The notes under the pieces were generated by a model. The model had not been told where the DNA came from. It made no database searches and worked only from the letters and a program-made list of their open reading frames with translations. Below are positions 53,792 to 64,000 of a stretch of DNA of 64,000 bases, in pieces; position 1 is the first letter of the stretch; each line of letters opens with the position of its first letter. Location of the stretch: assembly GCA_977006965.1 (NCBI GenBank), contig OZ345373.1, forward strand, positions 992,001 to 1,056,000, read 5' to 3'. The stretch comes from Phymatolithon calcareum. Its lineage: Eukaryota > Rhodophyta > Florideophyceae > Hapalidiales. Made by a program: the position numbers and the translations under genes.

Positions 53792-56700
53792 CTGCGAGTT
53801 TCTTGACAATTTCGTAATCGCGATCGCTCCCCGACTTTCGAGTGTGCTCATGGACGATGAATCGTGCGTTCCCATCGTTCGGCAACGCAAAACTAGCAAC
53901 AATGCGGCACTAGTTGTCTCTGAAGTTCCGGCACCCAAGAAGGTGCACCACAAGCGCGGCACGAACAAGGCATATCTTTCCAAAGCAGTACGCTTGGACG
54001 GGGGTACGCAGAGCTGGATACCATTAGTCGTTGGTATGTCCGGCACGTTTTGTCTGCAATCGAACGCGCGATTTTTCGAGAAGCATCGCATTCTAATCGT
54101 CAACTCCATTATCCAAGTGAAGCCAGAATTACCATTCTGGGTGCTAATAGCGAACTTTAGCACCGATCATGTCTATCTACCTAAAGGAATGGCTCTTGCC
54201 CAGCTCCAAGCTATGCCTGAAAAGATCATCCCAACCCCGTTGACTCTTTCCTCCATCACTGGTGACCCAGAGATTCAACTCATGGTCAAAGATGAGGATA
54301 GTGATGAAGTTGACCAGCTTCTCGTCGCGGACACGCGCAAGTTTCACGCTCTACGTCCTACTGGTGACCGAAGCCATTTGAAGGAGGTCAAGAACAAAGA
54401 TATGATCACCATCAACGACATTTCTCTTGACAAAGCTCCGACTGAGAGGCACGAAGAAATACGCGCAATGCTCCGACGACACAAAAGCCTTTCGTCAGAT
54501 CATCTTGGCGCCGTCGGCGCCACGATGCATCATATAGATCTTCTGCCAAACACCAGGCCAGTGCGTCAAGCGCCATATAGGTCCGATTTTAAGCGACGCG
54601 ACCTCGTGAAAGAACATGTCGAAAAGATGCTACGGAAGGGCGTGATCGTGCCAAGTAAGAGTGCCTGGGCTTCACCTGTTGTTCTTGCCCCTAAGCCAGA
54701 TGTTTCGATGCGATTTTGTATTGACTTCAGGCGCCTCAATGCTGTCACTAAACGCGACGCATATCCACTTCCATGACTTGACGACTGCATCGACAGCCTG
54801 GGTGAGGCCCGATGGTTTACGACTCTGGATGCCAATGCAGGTTTCAGGCCAGTCCCGGTAGCGAAACAAGACCAGGAGAAGACTGCGTTCGTTACATTCG
54901 ACGGCTTTTACGAGTTTACCAGAATGCCTTTCGGATTGACCAGCGCGCCGGCGACATTCCAACGTGCCCTCGACATTATCCTATCCGGATATACGTGGAA
55001 ATCATGTCTCGTCTACATAGATGATGTCATCATCTTCAGCAGGGATCTCGACGAACACATCAAGCATGTTGATGAAGTCCTTTATGAGCTTCGACGCTCA
55101 GGCATCACATTGAACCTTCCAAAGTGCGAGTTCTTTACTGACACGGTATCCTATCTCGGCTATACTATTCGACCTGGTACACTTTCTGTTCCTGAAGCAG
55201 CTACGCGGTCTCTCCGTGAAGCTAGGGAGCCAACTACAGTCACGGAGCTCCGGTTATTCCTCGGCTTAGTCAATGTCTATCGCCGTTTCATTCGGAATTT
55301 CGCCGGTATTGCTGCTCCACTGTACGACCTACTCAAAGGTCCACCGCAGAAGGGAGTTACACCCCTACAACCGTTCACCGAACCGCAGTCCCGAGCTTAC
55401 GAAGAGCTTAAGCTCGCAGTCACTAGCACCCCTGTTCTTGCCTTGCCCAAACCGAATGACGCGTTTTCGTTAGATACTGACGCATGTGAGCACCAGGTGG
55501 GGTGTGCCTTTTTTCAAGAACAAGAGGACGGTGAATGTAAGCCCATCGGTTTTTGGAGTCGCACCCTTTCGAAGTCAGAACGAAATTACTCCATGACAGA
55601 AAAGGAATGCCTGGCGTTGGTGTATGGCGTCCTCACATGCAGACCCTATTTGCATGGTACTAAGTTTGTCTTACATACCGACAACAGCGCACTGCGGTGT
55701 TTACTGGAGGTGACTGACCCCAGCGGAAGACTCATGCGATGGCGTCTTCGACTTGCTGAATATGACTTTGCCGTCAAATACCAGCCTGGTAACAAAAATT
55801 GTCAAGCAGATGCGGCTTCTCGCGTACCTACTGATGCACCCACAACGCGTAATTTGGACCTAGACATCCCTTGCTTTGTCGCTGGAGACTTTGATTCTTG
55901 TGACGACTCCGATCTTGAAGATGATTCTGACACGGAAGGCGATATCGATATGGAGTCTTACCCCGAAGAAGATGCCTCTGCACTTCCCTCAGCAGATTAT
56001 CTTCCACAAGCACTCAACGGAAAGGAACTACTTGACGCTCAGTTTTCCGACGAGTTCTGCGCCGAAATTCGACGAGGCATCAATCAAGGTCTGCCATCCT
56101 CATTCGAAGAGCACGATGAATCGGGCCTAATCGTGCGTTGCGTCTACGAATACCAGCAAATTGTCATGCCGGAGGCGCTGCGATCTCGTGTGTTGGATCT
56201 TGCGCATATACCGGCTGTTCTGCGCACAGCGGAGGACACAAGATGTACCGGACACTTCGGAAGCGATTTTACTGGCCCTCGATGGCGCCCGACTGTTACC
56301 AAAAAGCCCTTGACTGTATGAGCCGTGCCCGCGAGCGCTCTGGTCAGCGCTATCGTCGACGACCCCTGAAGCAGTTCCCTGCGAAGGCCCCCCTCGAGAA
56401 GATTGCAATGGACCTCACGGGAGAGCTCATTCGCACTCCAAGGGGCAATCGATACATTCTCGTCATCAGCGACCGCTTCTCTAAGTTGACTAAGGTGATC
56501 CCTGTGCGCTCAATCTCAGCCTTTGCCGTGGCCAGCGGTTTTTTCACGCACTGGGTTTGCAACTTTGGCATCCCAGTGCGCCTCTTGACGGATAATGGGA
56601 CCCAGTTTCGATCAAAGTTTATGCTGGAAGTTTGCCGGATACTCGGTGTGAGCAATGTTGCAACTACTGCCTATCATCCGCAAACCAACGGACAGGTAGA

Positions 56701-57739
56701 GCGCAACAACCGTACGCTAAAGACCTCTCTGCGGCATTAAATAAGCGATCACCCACGGGAGTGGGATATGTTCATTGATGCTGTGTCCTTTGCGTACAAC
56801 AGGCAAGAACACGCGACGACCGGATACGCACCGTTCGAACTCGTCCTCTCTCGACCACCGTCACCTGTCACCATCAAGCGAGCCAGCACGGCCGAGCGTG
56901 CATCCCCGAAATCTGTACGCTCTGCATGGTTGAGACGTCTAAAGACGTTGGTCAGCACGGTTCTCACCAACTCGACAAAGGCTCAAGAGAGGCAAAAGCG
57001 AGGCTATGATTCCCGAGTGCGCACGCCGCCCAAGAACTTGGTAGAAGGGCAACGAGCGTTCCTGCGAAGTAACTACAAAGGTACAGTCGGTGAGCGGCAC
57101 ATGTTGACCCCGGCGGGATCGGGTCCGTACAAGATCGTTAAGCTAGATGACACAACAGCTGTTATCCAAGTTGGAGATTTTATCGAGCGCGTTTCTGAGG
57201 ACCGATTGGAAGCAGCTCCCGATGAAACGATTATCCCTATGACTTCACCGACCAAAATGCACCGAGACGTTCATGACTTACCGCGTCCTCCTCAACCCGA
57301 TGATGAACACGCCCAATCCGTGGGATTTCCAGTGCGCAAGACGCCAATCACGGACCGACGCATCACCCGCTCGATGACAAGGGCTGCACGCGAGCGTGCA
57401 ATCACGCCTGACGACCCTCGCACTAAGTGCAAAGTATCCTTCGCGGACCCAGTCGTCACTTCGACAAACGGTATCGACACACCAGCGGTACCCAATGCCC
57501 CATCAATTACGGTCGCTTCTCCGCAGCAGACCGAGATTAGAGCTTTCGACGGGATTCGCGGTCATGTTCGTCATCCAACTCGCCCCGGCTGTTTTCAATA
57601 CCTTGTTCGCTGGTACAATGCGCCCGGTGAGGACACTCTTGAGCCAGTGGAGCATCTTACGCGAAACATGGTAGTTCGGTACCATAATCGCAAGCAGCTT
57701 CCTCTACCGCGAGACCTCACCATGGCCGAGCTTGCGTAA
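53792..57739 (+). pseudogene. Ty3/gypsy 3 pol, 5'-truncated, nearly open
   Basis: It begins inside the protease (LGCEFLDNFVIAIAPR). RT: LRKGVIVPSKSAWASPVVL, FCIDFRRLNAVTKRDAYPLP, RMPFGLTSAPATFQRALD and catalytic YIDDVIIF. RNase H: TDACEHQVGCAFF, YSMTEKECLALV and FVLHTDNSALRC. Integrase: HSGGHKMYRTLRKRFYWP, PLEKIAMDLTGEL, LTDNGTQFRSKF and YHPQTNGQVERNNRT. C-terminus with a chromo-like PGCFQYLVRWY. Only three defects are seen: TGA at 54774-54776, a frameshift near 56215 and TAA at 56738-56740. This lineage differs from gypsy 1 and 2. No gag or 5' LTR is visible. Confidence 0.85.
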
Positions 57740-57800
57740 ATCGTCGGCGACATATCATGGACGACAGGATGAACGAAATCTTCTCGTAGCGTTCGTCGCT

Positions 57801-57811
57801 GTGGGGGGGGG
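57801..57811 (+). other. Polypurine tract of gypsy 3
   Basis: GTGGGGGGGGG lies just before the likely LTR start (TGTAGCGCCC at 57815). Such tracts prime plus-strand synthesis in LTR retroelements. Confidence 0.65.
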
Positions 57812-57814
57812 CTG

Positions 57815-58750
57815 TGTAGCGCCCACTGCATTTTTCTTTTCCGTTGCAATGCTATTCCCGGACACGACAGCAAGGCTGAGTCTGTAAGGAATGCAGTAAG
57901 CGCTTGTGTTTTTCGCGACTGTACGCGACGAACCTTTGATCGCGATCCACATGGAACGCCGAACCAGAGGCTCGCGACTCTAGTTGCCTTGTCTAGGTGA
58001 TCCGCTGGGCCACACGAGGAACGTGTCCCATGCGCATGTAGATTTTGTGTTTTTCTCTTTGCTAGTAGTACATAAGATAGTTTGTCCCTTCCCTTTAGTA
58101 AAGGAAGGTGGAGGTTTCTGGATTTCGGCTCGATTGCTTGGATCCTACACGCATCACGCTTGTGAGTCCCTTCGACCACGCGAAGTCGGAGATTTCCCAC
58201 TTTTCCTGATCGCTTCTTCGCCGTACAAGCCGGTACGGCGAGAACTCAGCGACAGATCCATCCTTTTCGTACGTTCGCCACAATATCGACGGCCCATCCA
58301 AGGTCGCCGCCTTCAGAGACGACGTCAATTCTGCCCGTCTTTTCCCGCGCTGAAAGCGCTTCGCCGCACAATCCAGTGTGGAATTGCTCCTCTCAACGCG
58401 CCGAACACCTGCGTTGTTCCGTTTCGGTGTACTGTCCGACGTTGACGGCCATCCAAGGTCGCCATCATCTAACGCTGCCGACATCGTCAACGCTTTGCAC
58501 CCTCCCTTTTAATCGCTTTTCTCCACCATTCATCTCAAGTGTCATCAAGACGCCGTTTTCTGCAACTCCTCTTTTCCCTCTCTTCGTGTTTTGTTTCTCT
58601 TTCTCTCTCTCTTTTCTTTCCTCATTTCAGTCTCTCTTTGTTTTGTCTCTCCCGCATTTTTTCTCTCCTCCGGTCTTCTCTGACCACTGTGACGTCGGCT
58701 GCACCTGGCCGCAGTACCCCGGCTATCCTTACCACAACTCCTCGCTCCGA
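57815..58750 (+). repeat. Putative 3' LTR of gypsy 3, right edge unresolved
   Basis: It begins TGTAGCGCCC after the polypurine tract. No second LTR is present in the window to fix the right edge. The pyrimidine-rich tract at 58500-58680 and a possible end TTACCACA near 58735 fall in this span. Open frames here (for example 58376-58894) are low-complexity. Confidence 0.4.
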
Positions 58751-58899
58751 CAGCCATGCGGTAGGCCCAACATCGACAACCTTGTTGAGGTGAAGCGAAA
58801 ACACATCGACAAAGCGGCTCAGTCCATTATCATCGACCTCGCCGCCTGCAATGACGGAGATGCTACTTGCGACGAGGAGCTCAAGCAGAGATAGTAGCT

Positions 58900-58985
58900 C
58901 TCGATTTCTGTTTAATTGAAGCTCCCTTTGTCAATTATCATTGCACCTGAGAGACTTTTCGTTGCGCTACAATCCTTAGCTTGCG
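58900..58985. repeat. LINE-tail repeat shared with 42770-42855
   Basis: About 80 bp including TTGCGCTACAATCCTTAGCT match the 3' flank of the LINE fragment at 42822-43127 in opposite orientation. No RT coding sequence accompanies it here. Confidence 0.6.
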
Positions 58986-59496
58986 TGCTCATTTAAGTAG
59001 GTGTTTTCCGACATTTTCTTTAGACAGTATCAACTGCCATTTCCAGCATTTCTTTTTGAATATCGGAAAGTCGTTGTTTGCGCATTAAGTTTGAAATATT
59101 CTTGAGTGCTTCATGTAGTTCGAGATCTTCGTTTTTTGCTTGCTCTTGCCAGGAGCAGAGATAGTAGCGCACGCACTAAATTTTACTGCTCGATAATGTG
59201 CTCTGCGTAACGGATGAGTATTGGTTTTGGCTAGGAGTGTATGATTAGCGAACTTTCCCCCCTTTCCGAACCATTTAGAGAATTTCCTCAATATTAAGTA
59301 TTTTTTGTTCTTCTTGGTTGCCAAACGAAGGATTTCATTCCTAATACAGTCCACAATAAGAGTTGCCAAAATTCAAATTCAATAGTAGCTGCCAAATTCG
59401 CTGCAAGTAATTACCGTTGACATGATTCAGTAAAGAAGTACTTCTTTTTCTAGTCAGCGTAATAGCAAACCGAGTCAACGCCCTCACAGTATTTTG

Positions 59497-59705
59497 TTTT
59501 CTTTCTTTTATTGCAGGATATCTGAGCTACACTTTTAGTTGCTCAACATCTAGGGGGGCTCTAAGAAGTTACTGGACGGGATTCATTCTGGGTACTCGCG
59601 TAGCTGCTTCCCGCGAGTACTGCGGCACACCTCTACACTGCGACATCCGTGTGTCCTTCGCGGAATGTAATTCAATACTTGCTTGTGACAGGACTCGAAC
59701 CGGAG
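59497..59705 (-). repeat. tRNA-derived SINE, 5'-truncated copy
   Basis: On the minus strand it has box B GGTTCGAGTCC and the same body as 47013-47316 (GCTTGTGACA... to TGCAATAAAAGAAAGAAAAC), but no box A upstream. It was probably truncated at insertion. Confidence 0.65.
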
Positions 59706-59845
59706 ACACATTTTCCTTTCTCTTTCAAGAGTTCTTCGTAACGAAATTTCCCCTGAGATGTTCAGCTTTGTCGAAATTTTTCCGTTTTTCTTGGGAATTA
59801 TCAGCATCATCAGCTGCCGATGCAGCCAATAAAGCTGCCGGTTAG

Positions 59846-62392
59846 AAACCTGGGTTGGAAAGGGGGTACTTAGCTTTTATTTTGGAAGCCCTCAACGCCC
59901 GTACTCGCGGGAACCAGAGCAGCTTCCCGTGTACTATCCTTCTCGGCTTTCGCGTCCAGGTGCATTGGAAAGGTCGCATCAGCAGCGCAGGATTTTGAGG
60001 TGTGGCTAGGACAGCTCGGGTATTTGATGAAGACCAGGAGCTTTTGTTCTACTTCATGCCAATGTTACCTCACAAGGCACGAAATTTCTCTTGCCGCCTG
60101 AGCAGTTGGATCCATTGGAAATTGAAATTCTGATCCCGCGAGACAAGTTAGTTATTCACCTCCTTATCGGGATAGGAACGACCCGGGATGACTCGCGGGG
60201 AAGCCTTCAAGAATGCTCCGAAACTTTGGAATCGCCAAGCACTCGGATTGTCGTTATTTTCGTTTCATCCCCTAAGGATTCATCTTGATCCGCACCAGCC
60301 ATGTCGTTCCCTGAAGTCGGTGAATAAGATTACTTCTTGATCACGAACTGCCCCAAAGGTCCTTACTTAGTCCATATTGTACAATAAATTCATAGACAGA
60401 GTAGTTAAATCCACCGGACCGCTATTGCTCCAGCAAGGCTTTCGAGAGTGCTCCGTGAGAGCAGAACGCCTGCTCGTCTTCCGACCGAGTCGCGCATATC
60501 ATTAACTGCATCTTTTATCACGCGTCGAGCTCCCTCGGCTGGAAAATATGCCCCAAGGACGACTAATCGCCAGCCTCGTTTATTCCTACTCGGATTTGCT
60601 TTTCTTCTGCATTGAATTAAATCAGTGGCCCTCTCTCTCATAATAATGAATATTTATTCCCCTATGGGGCTAACAAGCAGTGCTTCAATTTTTACCTCTG
60701 CTTAGATTACGGCAGGGCGCTAGTCCTGCTAGCTAATTGTAAGCACGTTTCTTCTCTGGCTGCCGCTCTTGATTAGGCAATTCTACCTGAAGCAACTGCG
60801 GTGGTTCCACGTTTCTCTCTCTACACTACACCTCTCCCGTTTTTGGCTTCCGTTCATTCTGTACGCTTAACACTAACGCGTTTGGCGCTAGAGAAGGGTT
60901 GTGCTATAAGTATGTTTTCACGCGGTATGCCGAACAAGTTCGTGGCCAACTTCGAGTCATGTATCTACTAGAAGCACAAGCGACGAGGAGAAGACATCGA
61001 TTTTGACAGGGCAGCCCAGAAGAACATCCTGCAAGAGATGAGGAATATTTTCGAGACTTCTTGAATTTTATTCATGCAGTTTTTACGTTTCTTCAATCAC
61101 AAAAAGCCACCTTCTGTCTATAGCGTACGCAGAATAGTCATCTCTTCCGCAAGGAGAGACGCAGAAGTGGATGACTTTTAATGCTCGCAAGAAAAGAGAG
61201 AAAGCGTGCTCCAAAATGGCACCCGTCAACTAGCTGCAATACGTGTCTGGTCAAGCCATTGCATTCCACAACAGTAAGGAATGTAAAGAAAGGTTGAGAT
61301 CAAGCTTACATAGAACATAGTCATGCAGATTAAACTGCAGCAAAATGCTACCGAAGGCAAAAGACAGAACATTTTCTTGGCATGAGGGCAAGGTTTTGCT
61401 AACAGCTCTGCCAGACTAGGGCTTCATTCTGACAGTGCAATGTCAAGCTGGGGAGAAATAGGATCGCTCAACTACCGTTCCGATTCATTAGCTAAAATAA
61501 TATAGACATTGAAGACAGCATCTCATCAAAAACAGATTTTTTTCTTTCATGTTCTTGCGCATGGTCTTTTTAACCTTTTATATCCACCCAGACGCATGCA
61601 CGGCAGATAAGCAGGGCGAAAAGCTGACTTCGCTTACGTCGGAGGGAAACAGCTTAGCTGACTCTCCGAGCTCTTCGCCGCTCTCGCGGCATGGCTTTGT
61701 GAAATTGGCAGCGGCAGTCGAAGCGACTCCGTGCTTGTGCAAAAAAGTCCTACAGTATGGGACACTGCAGGCACAGCTCTGACGCCATCATATTCGCGCG
61801 TTGTCTGAAAGGGCGTTGAAGGATCGGACAAACTTGAGTCGTGGCACACTACTGTCCAGTAGATCCTGTCTTCTGTAAGACACCAATGCAAGAATCAAAC
61901 TGCGAATACGATACAATTCTTATTCCAACAGTCGGGATCATCAAAAATCAACTGTATTCCTTTGATACATCAGCAGCACTAGCATCATATTTTGATGCCA
62001 GTGCTGCTAAAAATCAATTTTGAAACACCAACGCATCTTTGATAGTTTTTATACTTGATACCGATCGTGATTTCATCAAGTGCGAGTCAGAATCATCAAT
62101 AAATTCACTGTACCACGCAGTATGCATCAAGTTACTGTAAGCTGATCAAATGCTTATTGCAGCCAATAGGAGCGTGCGGCCTGTTCAGCCATCTCTTTGT
62201 TCCGTTTGAGCCCCTCATTCTTGTACGCTCCGTGCGTGCACAACGACAAGAGCAAATGCCAGGAGAAGAATACGACACGAGAGAGTTCAAGCGTACTTGC
62301 ACACCCGTCCCACGCACGGCGCACCTTCCCGCCCATCGCCCCATTTGTTGGTCAACAGGGCGCAACCTTATCAAGCAGGGGACGAGAAGAAA
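59846..62392. other. Non-coding interval before the reductase gene
   Basis: No supported gene. A minus frame at 60405-60641 (GWRLVVLGAYFPAEGARRVI, then RSTLESLAGAIAVRW) faintly recalls the end of a reverse transcriptase and may be a retroelement scrap. A plus frame at 61549-61782 has no domain. The last ~400 bp are the presumed promoter and 5' leader of the reductase gene. Confidence 0.4.
61972..62008. repeat. Hairpin upstream of the reductase gene
   Basis: 16-bp arms (AGCAGCACTAGCATCA and its complement with one mismatch) around a 5-bp loop. It could be a 3'-end structure of an upstream transcript or a chance repeat. Confidence 0.6.
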
Positions 62393-64000
62393 ATGTTAGC
62401 CCTTTGCGTGGCTTTCGCGTTCGTTTTCGCGGCAGGATGGTACATGTTGATCGCACCCAAGCTGAATTCGTATTCCGCGACCATCGTGTACGCCAAGGAG
62501 GACAGCGCTGCAAAGTTGAAGAAGGCAGCATTTGAGTTTTGTGAAAATCAGAAACTCGACAACGATACCCTTGACGATCCGTCCATCGCCTCAATTTTGA
62601 TCTTGTACGCCACGGAATACGGCTTTGCGCGTGAGGTGGCGCGAAAGACGGCCGCCTTTCTAGCACGCTGTCATGCAGATGTTGGTCCCGCGGTGGAGTT
62701 TCCCGAAGTCAATAAGGGAGCCATGAAGCTACGTCCACGAATCATGAACATGTTGGACTTCCGAGCGGTGGACTTTAACAGAGAATACCTGGTCCTCATG
62801 GTTATCTCCACTACCGGCGATGGGGTGCCGCCAAACGAAGCGGACGAATTTCGTGACGCAATAAGAGATGGCGAAGTTGTACTGCGCAAGGATTTGAAAT
62901 ATGCGGTTCTCGCGCTTGGGGACACAGGGTATCCACATTTTTGCAGAGGGGGTGCATTATTTGAGGATTTAGTACAGAACAATGTGGATGCACCGCCGAT
63001 CATTGAGCGGGTAAATATCGATCAAGAAGACTGGGACGCAATATTGATATGGGCGGCACGTGCATACGAAGTATCGCAGAGTCTGCTTCAGAAGGTCAGT
63101 GCCGATTCACGGCGAGGCATTGCAAATGGTACACTAGATACATACACCGATGCTACGGACTATCTGGATCAGGCCCTTTCAGATTATGCCGACTCGCAGG
63201 GTGAGGCATCCGTGCGTTTCTCGCGTGCAAATCCCTACACGGCGACACTTTCAGCTCGCTCATCACTATGCGCCGCAACCGACGGCAGGATTGCAGACCC
63301 GAAACATGTGATTCGCGTTGAGCTCGCAGTAGATCCTGACAAAATCTCGTACACACCGGGAGACGCGGTGGGTATTTTGCCACAGAACAACACCGAGAGC
63401 GTGGCAAAGCTTCTGCAGGTGCTCGCTTCCAACGGTGATGAGGAGGTGGTTATTGACGGTGTTTCCGATGCACTCCCCTTTGAGGAGGCGCTCACTGACC
63501 GACTGGATCTGCGTGTGATTCGCGCGGAGCTCATCGAGGAGCTTGGCGCCCTGGCGACAGCAAAGGAGGAGAAGGTGTTTGCCGAGCGTCTTCTAGTGCG
63601 AGCAGCGGACAGCGGTTCAGTTGCCGCTGTGATGCTCTCGGATGAAGGGCGGGAATATGTCTTTGAGCGACACGTGATTGATGTGCTTACCGACTTTCCA
63701 AGCGCACAGATTCCAGTGCATACGTTTGTACGATATCTGCGACCGTTGCACGCGAGATATTACTCTATTTCGTCATCACCGCAAAAGGATGATGGAATCA
63801 TTGCGGCGACGCTTGACGTGATCAGGTATCAAAAGCGCGGGGTGAGACGCGAGGGCGTGGCGAGCACGTATCTTAACGACAGAATGCGTGTGGGAGGCAA
63901 TGTGAAAATTTTCGTGTCCAAAAACGCCAACTTTCGGCTGCCCACCGATGCAGCACTTCCGATCGTGATGATCGGACCGGGCACCGGAATTGCCCCCTTC
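62393..64000 (+). CDS. Membrane-anchored diflavin reductase, CysJ/P450-reductase-like, cut by the window edge
   Basis: The first 536 residues of an uninterrupted frame. ATG 62393 is the only Met before the conserved part; the frame is open back to 62210 with no other ATG. Residues 1-20 are a hydrophobic anchor. The FMN (flavodoxin) domain covers about 65-205 with LYATEYGFAREVA, STTGDGVPPNEA and AVLALGDTGYPHF. The FAD domain starts at about 270 (NPYTATLSA), with YTPGDAVGILPQNN, RYYSISSSP (FAD contact) and GVASTYLNDR. The NADPH domain begins with IVMIGPGTGIAPF at the edge. FVSKNANFRLP and the spacing favour a sulfite-reductase flavoprotein type, moving electrons from NADPH via FAD and FMN; the anchor is more like P450 reductase. 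The substrate partner is unknown. Confidence 0.85.
   Translation, partial: MLALCVAFAFVFAAGWYMLIAPKLNSYSATIVYAKEDSAAKLKKAAFEFCENQKLDNDTLDDPSIASILILYATEYGFAREVARKTAAFLARCHADVGPAVEFPEVNKGAMKLRPRIMNMLDFRAVDFNREYLVLMVISTTGDGVPPNEADEFRDAIRDGEVVLRKDLKYAVLALGDTGYPHFCRGGALFEDLVQNNVDAPPIIERVNIDQEDWDAILIWAARAYEVSQSLLQKVSADSRRGIANGTLDTYTDATDYLDQALSDYADSQGEASVRFSRANPYTATLSARSSLCAATDGRIADPKHVIRVELAVDPDKISYTPGDAVGILPQNNTESVAKLLQVLASNGDEEVVIDGVSDALPFEEALTDRLDLRVIRAELIEELGALATAKEEKVFAERLLVRAADSGSVAAVMLSDEGREYVFERHVIDVLTDFPSAQIPVHTFVRYLRPLHARYYSISSSPQKDDGIIAATLDVIRYQKRGVRREGVASTYLNDRMRVGGNVKIFVSKNANFRLPTDAALPIVMIGPGTGIAPF

Noticed and set aside
58376-58894. A 172-codon plus-strand gene with a Ser/Phe-rich middle
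   Set aside because: It covers a pyrimidine-rich tract within or next to the putative gypsy 3 LTR; the composition explains the open frame.
60405-60641. A DIRS-type reverse-transcriptase fragment
   Set aside because: The resemblance rests on a few residues (RSTLESLAG) without a catalytic motif, which is too weak to annotate as a gene.

Overview
The window is nuclear DNA from a eukaryote. It holds three families of LTR retrotransposon, LINE and SINE copies, a hAT element, and a few long intron-free genes, and no bacterial-type operons. The intron-poor genes in TE-rich DNA of moderate GC, and the style of the Ty3/gypsy pol genes, recall a red alga (florideophyte type) or another intron-poor protist. 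This placement is a guess; nothing in the sequence settles it.

Only a handful of genes look host-encoded and intact. They are a secreted PAN/Apple plus Vps62/DUF946-like protein (5256-6308, +), a small secreted cysteine-rich protein (38977-39324, -) with a frame-damaged paralogue (1872-2218, -), two divergently transcribed paralogous membrane proteins of unknown family (45096-46640, - and 47679-49103, +), and the first 536 codons of a membrane-anchored CysJ/P450-reductase-like diflavin reductase that runs off the right edge (62393-64000, +).

The main organising feature is an old direct duplication. Blocks of 1.4-25.6 kb (copy A) reappear in the same order and orientation at 38.5-44.9 kb (copy B) and 49.3-53.6 kb (copy C). 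Each copy collected different insertions, so one copy often supplies the empty site for the other. This dates and delimits a Ty3/gypsy element (9914-15115), a Ty1/copia element (15729-20423), a TTAA-flanked piggyBac-like MITE (24140-24942), a 1.9-kb element with terminal direct repeats and a tyrosine-recombinase-like ORF (40651-42541), a SINE with a 15-bp duplication (44592-44772) and two solo LTRs (49749-50184, 52142-52604). The membrane-protein pair also sits in a block missing from copy A.

Between the copies lies a long palindrome (26618-36634). Each arm carries the same two convergent, decayed, unrecognised coding sequences. The left arm is interrupted by 1.7 kb of unrelated DNA and the right arm by a second Ty3/gypsy element (30476-35421). 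A 5'-truncated LINE abuts its right end. A third, nearly open Ty3/gypsy pol gene (53792-57739) follows copy C. The stretch 58.0-62.4 kb is mostly non-coding.
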